From an uncultured Ignavibacteriales bacterium (lineage in GTDB: Bacteria; Bacteroidota; Ignavibacteria; Ignavibacteriales; Ignavibacteriaceae), in assembly GCA_903843135.1 (NCBI GenBank), contig CAIMOS010000207.1, forward strand, positions 1 through 40,427: DNA of 40,427 nucleotides, read 5' to 3'. A program made the position numbers and the translations under genes. Under the pieces are notes generated by a model, which was given only the letters and a program-made list of their open reading frames with translations, did not search any database and was not told where the DNA came from. The first letter of the stretch is position 1. Each line of letters starts with the position of its first letter. Of the stretch, positions 32,876 through 40,427 are shown piece after piece.

Positions 32876-34048
32876 TTACAACAGTCCGGAAAGAAATTTT
32901 TCCGCGGAGATGACCCTTATGCCGTCGCGCAGAGTGTCTTCCCCGCTTTTTCTGATCACTTGGTAAACAAACGGGATTTTCAGCCTGTCCCTGAAGTAAA
33001 ACAAATTTGGCGACGGCGTCAGGTCGCTGAGTTTTACTTCAACTGCAAACCACGGTTTCCTGTTTATTATAACCAGGAAATCCACTTCTTTGCCGTCAAC
33101 ATTCCTCAGATAATTCAATTCGGCTTTATACCCTTCTCTCTCCCTAAGGAAATCAACCGTCTTAAGCAAATGTGAAGCGATAACATTTTCGAATTTAGCG
33201 CCCTCGTTTTCCACTTCCGTCCAATCGACAAGATAGGATTTCGCTTCTTTCTTCAGTGAACGGATTTTCGACGAGTGAAACGGAAAGACGCGGAAATGGT
33301 AATAGAACTGCTCGAGAATATCTACCCAGTTTGTTACTGCTCTGTGGCTCACTTCAAGATCTTCCCTGATTGCATTTAGCGAGAGAGGGCCGCCGGCTTT
33401 TTCGGGAAGAAGGTCTCCCAGCATTTTCATACTTGTGAAGTCCCGTATATCCTGTGTTTCTCTGATGTCCTGCCGGAACAACCGCTCCAGTTTTTCCGAA
33501 TGCCACCGCCTGAGCAATCTGTCGTCCTGCTTCAGCAGCGGTTCCGGGAATCCGCCGAACCGGATCAGCGTATCGAGGTCCTTCACGGAATAATTCGCGC
33601 GAAAATTCAATTCATTCAACGGGATAATTTCGGGTCCGCCTCCAAGCATCTCGCTTAATGTAAAGGGGTGAAGAGTGTAGTAATGATAGCGCCCCTGCAG
33701 CGAATCACCGCCTCTTCTGAAAATATTCAACCTGGCGCTCCCCGTTACGGTAAACTTATATTTATCTTTATGCGTGTCGTAAATCCCTTTCAGGAAACTC
33801 TTCCACCCCTTAAGCTTATGCAGCTCGTCGAAAATCAGCAGGGCCCTTTCCCCCGGAAACTCAAGGTTCTTAAGCCGCTTTCTGTCGGCAGAATAGTCCC
33901 AGTTGTAATATTCAGTCCGGGAGTACAGTTTCGAAAGCAGGTCCTTTGCCAGAGTGGTTTTGCCCACCTGCCTGGCGCCGCCGATGAAGACCATTTTCTC
34001 ATCAAGATCCTGGCGGATATATTCAGTCAGGTACCGGTTCTTTTCCAT
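32876..34048 (-). CDS. AAA-family ATPase with DUF4143 domain
   Basis: An AAA_14/DUF4143 protein of about 390 residues. VFIGGARQVGKTTLAKDLL (about res 20-38) is the Walker A loop; ERALLIFDELHKLKGWKSF (about res 70-88) Walker B; KFTVTGSARLNIF sensor; the C-terminal domain has GGFPEPLL, LGDLLPEKAGGPLSLNAI, SHRAVTNWVDILEQFYYHFRVFPF and the nuclease-like VDFLVIINRKPWFAVEVKL. ATG 34048 (MEKNRYL) is preferred to TTG 34057. Two palindromes sit 37-90 bp upstream. The family is common, often horizontally moved, and of unknown function. Confidence 0.9.
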   Translation of the reverse strand: MEKNRYLTEYIRQDLDEKMVFIGGARQVGKTTLAKDLLSKLYSRTEYYNWDYSADRKRLKNLEFPGERALLIFDELHKLKGWKSFLKGIYDTHKDKYKFTVTGSARLNIFRRGGDSLQGRYHYYTLHPFTLSEMLGGGPEIIPLNELNFRANYSVKDLDTLIRFGGFPEPLLKQDDRLLRRWHSEKLERLFRQDIRETQDIRDFTSMKMLGDLLPEKAGGPLSLNAIREDLEVSHRAVTNWVDILEQFYYHFRVFPFHSSKIRSLKKEAKSYLVDWTEVENEGAKFENVIASHLLKTVDFLREREGYKAELNYLRNVDGKEVDFLVIINRKPWFAVEVKLSDLTPSPNLFYFRDRLKIPFVYQVIRKSGEDTLRDGIRVISAEKFLSGLL

Positions 34049-34084
34049 ATAATCCAAAAATTTGACCGGTTTATTGTACGAAGA

Positions 34085-34137
34085 TTTTTGCTTATAAGCA
34101 AAAAAGATAGCTATGTTTTTTGCTTATAGGCAAAAAA
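34085..34137. promoter_or_regulatory. Pair of operator-like palindromes upstream of the AAA-DUF4143 gene
   Basis: Site 1 (34085-34104) is a perfect 20-bp palindrome, TTTTTGCTTA/TAAGCAAAAA. Site 2 (34116-34137) is a 22-bp palindrome with the same core GCTTATAGGC and a single mismatched pair. Their centres are 32 bp apart, about three helical turns. They lie in the promoter region of the ATPase gene and look like tandem sites for one dimeric regulator. Confidence 0.7.
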
Positions 34138-34209
34138 TCACGAATCCTGTTTTGGGCTGTTTTTATCAAAAATGTTGGGAAAACTTGAAGTGCGTGATTT
34201 ATAAACGGA

Positions 34210-35010
34210 CTAATTAAGTAAGCAGATCCCCATTTCATAAAGGTCCGCGGAAAACCCCACTCTTTCCGAAGCTGTTATTCTGCTCCACGCGCTTCTCATT
34301 TCTTTCGACCAGGAAATATCGTCGAATAAAATTACTCCGCCCGGATTCATATAGGGCGAAATCATTTCGAAATACCGCAGCGTGGGTTCTTCCCTGTGGT
34401 TACCGTCCACAAACACAAAATCAAATTTGTTCCCGTTATGGAGGATTTCCGGAAGAACATCATCAAAATTGCCGGTGATTAAATCGATATTGTCAAAGCC
34501 GAGTTTCTGAAATGATAAACGGGCGAGAGATGACAGTGTAATGTCGCCTTCGATGGTGATAAGCCTGCCGCCGGAGTTCTTTTTCGCGGCGGCGATATAC
34601 ATCGAAGTAATTCCCGTGCACGTTCCGAGTTCAAGCGAGGAGGACGGTTTAAGTTCCCTGATCAGTGAATAAATGAATCGGGACCAGGCCTCGGGTTTCG
34701 CTGAGCGTTTGTTCAGTCTGCCGAGTTTGCGGATGACCGTCACAAATTTACTTTTACTGTCACCGCTTTGTTTTCCTCTAATCCCGGCGCCGTAATCGCG
34801 CATAGATATTTCTTCAGCGGACCGGTTCAATTCCTCTCTGATACGTTCAATTTGCCCAAAGACATTTAATTCATCTTTGCCGAAATTGTTCTTCAGATAA
34901 ACTTGCGCGGCATTAGCGATACTGTTTGCCGCTGCGGAACCGCCGGATTTATTTGTTTTGATCCGGGTTCTGATAATCAGTCTGACGAAGAATCTGTGTA
35001 AAAACCCCAT
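34210..35010 (-). CDS. Class I SAM-dependent methyltransferase (O-methyltransferase-like)
   Basis: A 266-residue protein from ATG 35010 (MGFLHRFF), preceded by AAGGATTT; an upstream extension would overlap the VOC gene. SSSLELGTCTGITSMYIAAA (about res 121-140) is motif I; GGRLITIEGD motif II; FDFVFVDGNHREEPTLRYFE (about res 195-214) the acidic motif IV typical of the methyltransferase_24 group; GGVILFDDISWS follows. An N-terminal helical part of about 100 residues precedes it. Substrate unknown. It is 10 bp downstream of the VOC gene and is the last gene of a three-gene unit. Confidence 0.85.
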   Translation of the reverse strand: MGFLHRFFVRLIIRTRIKTNKSGGSAAANSIANAAQVYLKNNFGKDELNVFGQIERIREELNRSAEEISMRDYGAGIRGKQSGDSKSKFVTVIRKLGRLNKRSAKPEAWSRFIYSLIRELKPSSSLELGTCTGITSMYIAAAKKNSGGRLITIEGDITLSSLARLSFQKLGFDNIDLITGNFDDVLPEILHNGNKFDFVFVDGNHREEPTLRYFEMISPYMNPGGVILFDDISWSKEMRSAWSRITASERVGFSADLYEMGICLLN

Positions 35011-35020
35011 CGTTAAATCC

Positions 35021-35491
35021 TTACTGTTTAATATCCATTGCGAATACCACAAAGTGGCCGCAGTTATCGCGAATTACAAACTCACGTGTTCCGTAAAATG
35101 TTTCACCGATTCCGCGGAGAACGGGAACGCCGGCGGCTTTTACTTTTGCCAACACCGCGTTGATATCAGAAACATCTATATATAGTATAACCGAGTTTGC
35201 GGATGATTTAATATCATATTCCGGAAAACCTTCCTTCATAGAGGCAACCGACTGGAACATAATCGTTGTGCTGTCGCTAACAAGCATCGCAAAAACGTAT
35301 TTCCCTGTATCCGGAATCGTCAGAAGTGTGGTGAAGCCGAGTTTATCTTTATAAAAACCGACAGTCGCGTTCACATCTTCAACAACAAGATTCGGGGTCA
35401 TTTTTTTAATTGCAAATTTGCTTTCGTTCTGCGGATAAGCAAAACCGCACAAGAACAATATTATGATTAAAGCGGAAAATAAGTTCTTCAT
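35021..35491 (-). CDS. Secreted VOC (glyoxalase-fold) protein
   Basis: A 156-residue protein with a signal peptide (LFSALIIILFLCGFAYPQ, res 4-21) and one VOC module: MTPNLVVEDVNATVGFYKDKLGF (about res 31-53), TTIMFQSV, VILYIDVSDINAVLAKVKAAGV (about res 101-122), GTREFVIRDNCGHFVVFA. The first-strand metal ligand that would be His or Gln is not obvious (PNLVVED), and the distal E in REFVIRD and the H in GHFVVFA are present. Activity is uncertain: dioxygenase, lyase or binding protein. It begins 5 bp after the tricorn-like protease gene. Confidence 0.85.
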   Translation of the reverse strand: MKNLFSALIIILFLCGFAYPQNESKFAIKKMTPNLVVEDVNATVGFYKDKLGFTTLLTIPDTGKYVFAMLVSDSTTIMFQSVASMKEGFPEYDIKSSANSVILYIDVSDINAVLAKVKAAGVPVLRGIGETFYGTREFVIRDNCGHFVVFAMDIKQ

Positions 35492-35496
35492 TATCT

Positions 35497-38400
35497 TTAC
35501 TTTGTTTTATTAATAGTCTTCAACAATTCGTCAACCGCAGCTTTTAACTGTTCATCCGCACCCGCTGCTTTGGCGCCGGGGGAATTTTCCAGAATAATAT
35601 CCGGGGTGGCGGGGCCGGCAACTTCCTGGTTGATATTTGTAGCGCTGGTGAACCATCCGCGTGTTGGCATACGAACCTGCGAGCCGTCCATAAGTACGCG
35701 AGCACCTGTGGAAATTACAGATCCATTAGTCGGCACGCCGACGAGTTTACCGATGCCGAGTGTTTTATACGCGTGCGAGAATATCTCGGCGTTTGAGTAT
35801 GATGATTCGTTGCACAATGCAACAGAAGGTTTCAACCACGGCGCGTAGGGGAGGCGCTCGCCGGTCGGATAGTACTGACGGAATTGAAGTTTTTCTTTTT
35901 CAAGGTCCTTCGCCGCGCCGCGCGGTATTGTGTATGCGTGCTGTTTATAGTTAAGCACAAGCATAAGGTAATCCGTAGTGGATCCGCCGCCGTTATATCG
36001 AACATCTATAACAAGTCCGTCCTTGCCGTAACCCGCGGCAGTAAGCTCTCTTTCAAATACTTCGAAACTCGGCATACTCATACCCTGTATGTGAATGTAT
36101 CCAAGTTTCCCGCCGCTGTATTTGTCTGTAAGTTTCTTTCTTTCGGCAACCCACTCTTCATACAGAAGCTGTTTGATGTCCGCGGCAGGGCGGATAACAA
36201 CTTCGCGTTTCTCGCCTTTCGGATTCTCAACATTAAGCACAACGAGTTGATCAGTTGTGCCGGTCAATAACGCAAAGAAGTTTGCGTCTTCAGAATAATT
36301 AGTGCCGTTAACGGATGTGATTATATCGCCTTCATTAAGCCTGGACATTTCTTTGCTCGCGGGAGCCGAAGGAACAACACGCGTTACTTTCATTCCGTTT
36401 TTAACCGGAGTTAGTTCTGTTCCGAAAAGTCCCGTTACAAATTTCTGCGTTTCCGCGCGGTCCTGGTTGAAGAGCCCCATATGGCTCGAGTTAAGTTCTC
36501 CGAGAAGAAAATTAAACATCGACGCAAAGTCAAGCGGAGTTGATGCGGATAAACAGAGAGGCTTATACAGCTTTTTCAACTTGTCCCAGTCCCTGCCGTG
36601 GAAGTTCGGATCGTAAAATCCGTCTCGCAATGAGCGCCACGCTTCTTCAAATATCTGTTCCTTTTCGGAAGCGTAGTCAACCTTCATTGTTAATGAGTAA
36701 GGGAGCGGTTCCTGCTTATCTCCCTTAATGTCGTATCTGTTCAATGATCCGCCCATCTTAAAGAAATAGATGGAAGATACGTCTTTGTCTGCTGAGAGTG
36801 CCGAGGGGTTTGTTCCCCCTTTTGTAAGTTCTTTAAGGTCCTTGCCGTTCCACTTAACACTGTAAAGGTCGTTTCCCTTTGCGGTGCTGCTGGTGGCGGT
36901 AAAATAAAATGTCTCGCCGTCCTTTGATATTACAAAGTTCCCCTCAGTACCGGGGAATGAAGTGACCTGTGTGACCCGTTCGTGGATCCTGTCGAAATCA
37001 ATTTTTATTGGTTTAACTTTCGCGCTGTCCTTGGCGTCAGTTTTCTTCTCGTCTTTTTTAGGAGCGGGCGCTTCTTTTTCATCCCAGTCCGTTTTCGTTT
37101 TTTCCCAGTCATCTTTTTTGAGCCATACAAACCATATATCAAAACTGCGGTTATTTCTTTCGGAGATAAATCCGAGTTTGCTTCCGTCCGCGCTCCAGCA
37201 AGGTGATGCGTCTACTCTTGGGTGCATTGACACGTTAACGGGAACGGCTTCCTTCGCGATCTCGTGTATGAATATTTCATCATTGAAATAAAGATCGGGG
37301 AGAGAATACGCGAGATATCTGCTGTCGGGGCTGAAAACGATTCCGCCTGGTTCTGCCCAGCCGTCAAGCAATGTTATTTCGCCTGATAATTTGCCGGAAG
37401 CAGAGATGCTTGCCGCAATAACTTTCCCGTTACCTACGTGGTACACAATAGTTTTGCCGTCAGGGGAAACCACCGGCGATGATTCGTCTTCGGCTGTTTC
37501 TGTTAATCTGGTAATCTTATGCTTAAGCGCTTTAAATATTACGGGCCTTTCCTTATCATCGGACTGCGCCATATAAAGATCGAAGTTGTTGCCTTCGCGG
37601 TCGGATACGAAGATGACGGTGGAATCATTCAGCCACGCGGGATTCATATCGCGGAAAGAATGATTGGAAAGGTTTACGCTTTTTGATTTTTCTTTATCTG
37701 CTTCTTTTACGAACAGTTCGCCGCGCGCAACAAGCGCGACAAGTTTACCGTTTGGCGACACGGCGTATTCTGTCGCATCTCTTCCGAATGTTTTCAATTC
37801 AACCGGATCAAACTTATAATCCGAATTTGCATCTACATCAATCTTTGCCGGTTTTCCTCCGGCCTTCATATAATAAAAGTCCATACCCTGTTCAAGCACG
37901 AATGACTTGCCGTCGCCGCTGATGCCGAAGGATCTCACCGCATAATCATCGAAACCGGTCATTTGATTCGCTGCGCCGGATGCTTTTCCGTCAGAATCAA
38001 TTTTCAAAGAGAATAAATTATATTTCCCTTTTTCCGCGCTTAAGAAATAAACTGTGGAGTTGTCTCCCCACTGCGGATTAAAGTCATTGGTTAGGGAAGA
38101 TGTAAGCTTTGAATAAGATTTTTTTACGGTGTTGTAAAGCCAGATATCTCTCTGCGATGCGCCGCGGTATGCTTCGCGGGTAACCGGGTTTGAACCGCGC
38201 GTGAAAGCGATGAATTTTCCGTCAGGAGAAACAAAAGGTTCAAAACCGATTTCATCAAGCAAACGGTACTCAGTGGCAAGGCCCTTGTCAAGCGCGTATA
38301 TTTCCTGTTCACGTTCAAGCTGTACAAACTCGCGTATCGTTGTGAACAAAATCCTGCCGCTCTTTTCGGTTGAAGAAACAAAATCCGGCGCGGAGTTGTA

Positions 38401-38706
38401 CGTTAATTGTTTGGGAGATCCGCCCCCCGAAGGGATTGAAAAAACATCATAATTGCCGTACCGGTTTGATGAAAATAAAATCTCTTTTCCGTCGTAACTG
38501 AAACGGGGAAGCATCTCGTTCCCCTCGTGAACGGTAAGACGGGAAGCTTTTCCGCCAGACGCGGGAACGGTCCATATATCGCCGTAATACGCGAATGCTA
38601 TTATTGAACCATCGTAATTAAGCGACGGCTGGCGAAGCATTTTCGTCTGCGCGAATGAGATGGTACACAACAAAACAAAAACTGAAATAAAATGATGATT
38701 TTTCAT
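35497..38706 (-). CDS. Secreted tricorn-like S41 protease with PD40 propellers
   Basis: A 1069-residue exported protease. The signal peptide is at res 1-20 (FISVFVLLCTISFAQ). Two WD40-like/PD40 propellers cover about res 25-540 (repeats such as LPRFSYDGKEILFSSNRYG, PFVSPDGKFIAFTRG). A tricorn C1-like helical domain (EEAWRSLRDGFYDPNFHGRDW) is at about 685-750, a PDZ domain at about 765-850 (LNEGDIITSVNG), and the S41 core at about 870-1050 with YIHIQGMSM, LVIDVRYNGGGS and the nucleophile region NESSYSNAEIFSHAYK. It degrades peptides in the periplasm or outside. First gene of a unit with the VOC and methyltransferase genes. Confidence 0.94.
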   Translation of the reverse strand: MKNHHFISVFVLLCTISFAQTKMLRQPSLNYDGSIIAFAYYGDIWTVPASGGKASRLTVHEGNEMLPRFSYDGKEILFSSNRYGNYDVFSIPSGGGSPKQLTYNSAPDFVSSTEKSGRILFTTIREFVQLEREQEIYALDKGLATEYRLLDEIGFEPFVSPDGKFIAFTRGSNPVTREAYRGASQRDIWLYNTVKKSYSKLTSSLTNDFNPQWGDNSTVYFLSAEKGKYNLFSLKIDSDGKASGAANQMTGFDDYAVRSFGISGDGKSFVLEQGMDFYYMKAGGKPAKIDVDANSDYKFDPVELKTFGRDATEYAVSPNGKLVALVARGELFVKEADKEKSKSVNLSNHSFRDMNPAWLNDSTVIFVSDREGNNFDLYMAQSDDKERPVIFKALKHKITRLTETAEDESSPVVSPDGKTIVYHVGNGKVIAASISASGKLSGEITLLDGWAEPGGIVFSPDSRYLAYSLPDLYFNDEIFIHEIAKEAVPVNVSMHPRVDASPCWSADGSKLGFISERNNRSFDIWFVWLKKDDWEKTKTDWDEKEAPAPKKDEKKTDAKDSAKVKPIKIDFDRIHERVTQVTSFPGTEGNFVISKDGETFYFTATSSTAKGNDLYSVKWNGKDLKELTKGGTNPSALSADKDVSSIYFFKMGGSLNRYDIKGDKQEPLPYSLTMKVDYASEKEQIFEEAWRSLRDGFYDPNFHGRDWDKLKKLYKPLCLSASTPLDFASMFNFLLGELNSSHMGLFNQDRAETQKFVTGLFGTELTPVKNGMKVTRVVPSAPASKEMSRLNEGDIITSVNGTNYSEDANFFALLTGTTDQLVVLNVENPKGEKREVVIRPAADIKQLLYEEWVAERKKLTDKYSGGKLGYIHIQGMSMPSFEVFERELTAAGYGKDGLVIDVRYNGGGSTTDYLMLVLNYKQHAYTIPRGAAKDLEKEKLQFRQYYPTGERLPYAPWLKPSVALCNESSYSNAEIFSHAYKTLGIGKLVGVPTNGSVISTGARVLMDGSQVRMPTRGWFTSATNINQEVAGPATPDIILENSPGAKAAGADEQLKAAVDELLKTINKTK

Positions 38707-38908
38707 TATAACTCGCAGTGAATATAGAATAATATTAAACCGATAAAATACGAAAATCCTAAAACATCAGGCCTGTAAAAAAGCAGATATGGAAGAGGGG
38801 ATTGAGTTAAAGATGTATTCTGTGATAAAAGTTCACTTAAAAGACAAAGACACCCATTAATGAATTTAGAATATTGATTACCCCGGAAAAACCAAAAATA
38901 ATTTTTAC

Positions 38909-39928
38909 TTATTTGACGCTAAATTCTTTGAGTTTCCAGAAAAGTTTATTGCGATCAAGTTGTTCTCGTGCTTGTAATAATGCGCGGTGTAAACGTTGTT
39001 CCGGTTCCTTTTTTGGTGGCAACTCAGTCCAATATTCTGCCACCATAATGCCATCTTTGTGCAATTCAAGTAATTCCACCTGTTCGCGCCTGCTTTCGGC
39101 ACATAATATTAAACCAACCGGGCGTTCTTCGCCATCTTGTTTTTCATAGCGGTCAAGCCATTTCAGGTAAAGCTCCATCTGTCCTTTGTCGGCAGCCCGG
39201 AATTCACCTGGTTTAAGTTCAATTGCCACCAACCTTTTGAGTTTCCGATGAAAAAAGAGCAGGTCTAAATAAAAATCCTCCCCGTCTATAATCATCCTTT
39301 TTTGTCGTTCCACAAAAGCAAATCCCCGGCCCACCTCAAGGATAAAATCTTCGAGTTCCCGAAGGATTGCTCGCTCTAAATCCGTTTCCAGATATCCTTT
39401 TTTCAATTGTAAAAAGTCCAGAATGTAAGGATCCTTAAATGTTTCAAACGGAATTGATTCTTGCTTAACAAGTTGCGTGTTGGCAATTTCGGCCCGTTCA
39501 TACGCTTTTCGCATTATTTGTTCCCGTAATTCTCTTTTCCCCCATAGGTTTTCAGAACTTACTTTGGCGTAATAGAGTTTAGAATCCATACTTTTTAGAG
39601 GCAGTAGTATAATTATATGTGACCAGCTTAATTGTCGTGCCAGTGGAACGACAATTTTTTTCTCGGGAAATTGCTCCGCAAATTGCATCATTCTTCGGAT
39701 ATTTTTTTCGTTGAAACTTCTTCCATACGCCTTTTCCAATTGTCCAGACACTGTCATTACAATTTGTTTGCCATATTCTGCGCGCTTATTGAAAAGTATT
39801 TCGCTGTTTATGCGCTTGCCTATCTGCCAGTAAAGCATAACCAACGCACTGTTGACTGCCGCAGCAGTCTTCTTGCGGCTTTGCTCTATTAGCACACTCA
39901 GTTCCCGAATTAATTTCCCGTCCGGCAA
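38909..39928 (-). CDS. DUF1016 (YhcG-like) PDDEXK nuclease, intact
   Basis: A 339-residue protein from a TTG at 39928. The N-terminal domain runs MLYWQIGKRI, AEYGKQIV, RSFNEKNIRRMMQFAEQFP, ARQLSWSHIIILLPLK; a linker ESIPFETFKDPYILDFLQLKKG; then the nuclease domain GRGFAFVERQKRM, FYLDLLFFHRKLKRLVAIELKPGEF (Asp and the ExK of the PDDEXK site), KGQMELYLKWLDRYE and PVGLILCAESRREQVELL. All expected catalytic positions are present, unlike the frameshifted copy at 2645-3657. The frame is open for about 25 codons before the TTG, so the start is not certain. Confidence 0.88.
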   Translation of the reverse strand: MPDGKLIRELSVLIEQSRKKTAAAVNSALVMLYWQIGKRINSEILFNKRAEYGKQIVMTVSGQLEKAYGRSFNEKNIRRMMQFAEQFPEKKIVVPLARQLSWSHIIILLPLKSMDSKLYYAKVSSENLWGKRELREQIMRKAYERAEIANTQLVKQESIPFETFKDPYILDFLQLKKGYLETDLERAILRELEDFILEVGRGFAFVERQKRMIIDGEDFYLDLLFFHRKLKRLVAIELKPGEFRAADKGQMELYLKWLDRYEKQDGEERPVGLILCAESRREQVELLELHKDGIMVAEYWTELPPKKEPEQRLHRALLQAREQLDRNKLFWKLKEFSVK

Positions 39929-39979
39929 CTGGGGGATCCTAGCGAGCGAGTTGTTTGAGTGCTTTATAAAAGCATCTTC

Positions 39980-40026
39980 CCGGTTCTTTTTTAGGGCAGC
40001 TATTCAGTCCATTGTTTCGCCATCAT
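39980..40026 (-). pseudogene. Remnant of the 3' end of another DUF1016 gene
   Basis: This short stretch resembles 39001-39049, the part of the intact DUF1016 gene encoding IMVAEYWTELPPKKEPE. Read on the minus strand it gives MMAKQWTE, stop, LP, stop, then a lysine-rich end. With two stops it is a dead fragment sitting just upstream of the intact gene, as left by a tandem copy or by a recombination event. Confidence 0.45.
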
Positions 40027-40055
40027 AAAAGGGAGGGGCAGCCGTTAATTTCCTC

Positions 40056-40427
40056 TTATCTGAAAACGCTGAGGCTTTTAATCAGGCGTGTGTAGTTTTC
40101 CTTTGCGGTGCCCGGAATTTTAAACAGGTCGTTCTTCTGATAATGATCATTCTTTGCGAAAAGTTCGCCTGAGATCTGGTCCCCGTTTTTCGTGGCGATA
40201 TAGATTGCGCTGTCATTTACTGCCGCAAAGTACTCTTTTGAGTCGGTGCGGTTTTCGCCAGGCCCGTTATATATATAGATACTGCGGTTTTTATCAACCG
40301 GTGTGAAAAGCGACTGACCGAATTTCATCTGTGCCGGAACGGGGAGGCGGTACAAATTCATAAGTGTCGGAATTGCATCGTTGTTACATACCACGCGCTG
40401 AGTATTGTTCCGCAGAACACCGGACGG
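40056..40427 (-). CDS. C-terminal end of an alkaline-phosphatase-superfamily (sulfatase-like) protein, 5' cut
   Basis: The frame is open to the window edge (GVLRNNTQRVVCNNDAIPTLMNLYRLPV, about 124 residues visible). A [ND]DAIPTLMNLYRLP-type segment followed by FGQSLFTP and SIYIYNGPGEN resembles the C-terminal end of sulfatase and LTA-synthase-like phosphotransferases, where xxDIxPTLLxLxG precedes a hydrophobic/aromatic tail. The metal-binding N-terminal half lies outside the window, so the subfamily cannot be decided. Confidence 0.5.
   Translation of the reverse strand, partial: PSGVLRNNTQRVVCNNDAIPTLMNLYRLPVPAQMKFGQSLFTPVDKNRSIYIYNGPGENRTDSKEYFAAVNDSAIYIATKNGDQISGELFAKNDHYQKNDLFKIPGTAKENYTRLIKSLSVFR

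Overview
The window looks like one raw assembly contig from a bacterium of the Bacteroidota/Ignavibacteriota (FCB) group. The evidence is indirect: promoter candidates of the TTG / TAnnTTTG type, frequent TTG and GTG starts, a Reg_prop/Y_Y_Y sensor kinase, a tricorn-like S41 protease with a secretion signal, and an ACR3/ArsM arsenic operon. Assignment to Ignavibacteria is my inference; no rRNA or tRNA gene is present to confirm it. Bases 1-21 match an Illumina TruSeq adapter end, so the left edge is a library artefact. Genes are cut at both ends.

Region 1 (22-5526) is an AT-rich accessory patch: a Vsr-like endonuclease (5' cut) overlapping a C5 cytosine methyltransferase, an MntA-type antitoxin with a frameshifted HepT toxin, a frameshifted DUF1016 nuclease, a small-protein/nucleotidyltransferase pair overlapping by 62 bp between two copies of a 116-bp repeat, and a reverse-strand HEPN/MNT pair whose HEPN gene carries a stop at codon 7. 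It reads as a decaying defence/toxin-antitoxin island.

Region 2 (5685-11562) is a compact arsenic operon behind an ArsR gene with a palindrome just before its start: Trx-like, ACR3 efflux pump, ArsM methyltransferase, ArsP-like permease, two more small thiol proteins, a secreted thioredoxin, CcdA and a thioredoxin-coupled ArsC. An EamA transporter follows. Region 3 (12620-18260) holds two orphan sensor kinases on the minus strand.

Region 4 (18584-25930, minus strand) is the most interesting part. Downstream of a transketolase lie an alpha/beta-hydrolase esterase, an ATP-grasp ligase, a GCS2 carboxylate-amine ligase, an M29-type aminopeptidase and a second ATP-grasp-like enzyme. The last four are spaced 18-29 bp apart. 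This is a plausible pathway for an unknown peptide or thiol-like small molecule.

Region 5 (26288-40427) is mixed: an intact HEPN/MNT pair, a REP-like inverted repeat, an SDR/AcuI pair, a KefG/KefB-type quinone reductase and K+/H+ antiporter with a secreted esterase, an AAA-DUF4143 ATPase behind two operator-like palindromes, a tricorn protease/VOC/methyltransferase operon, an intact DUF1016 nuclease next to a remnant of a second copy, and the C-terminal end of a sulfatase-like protein running off the edge.
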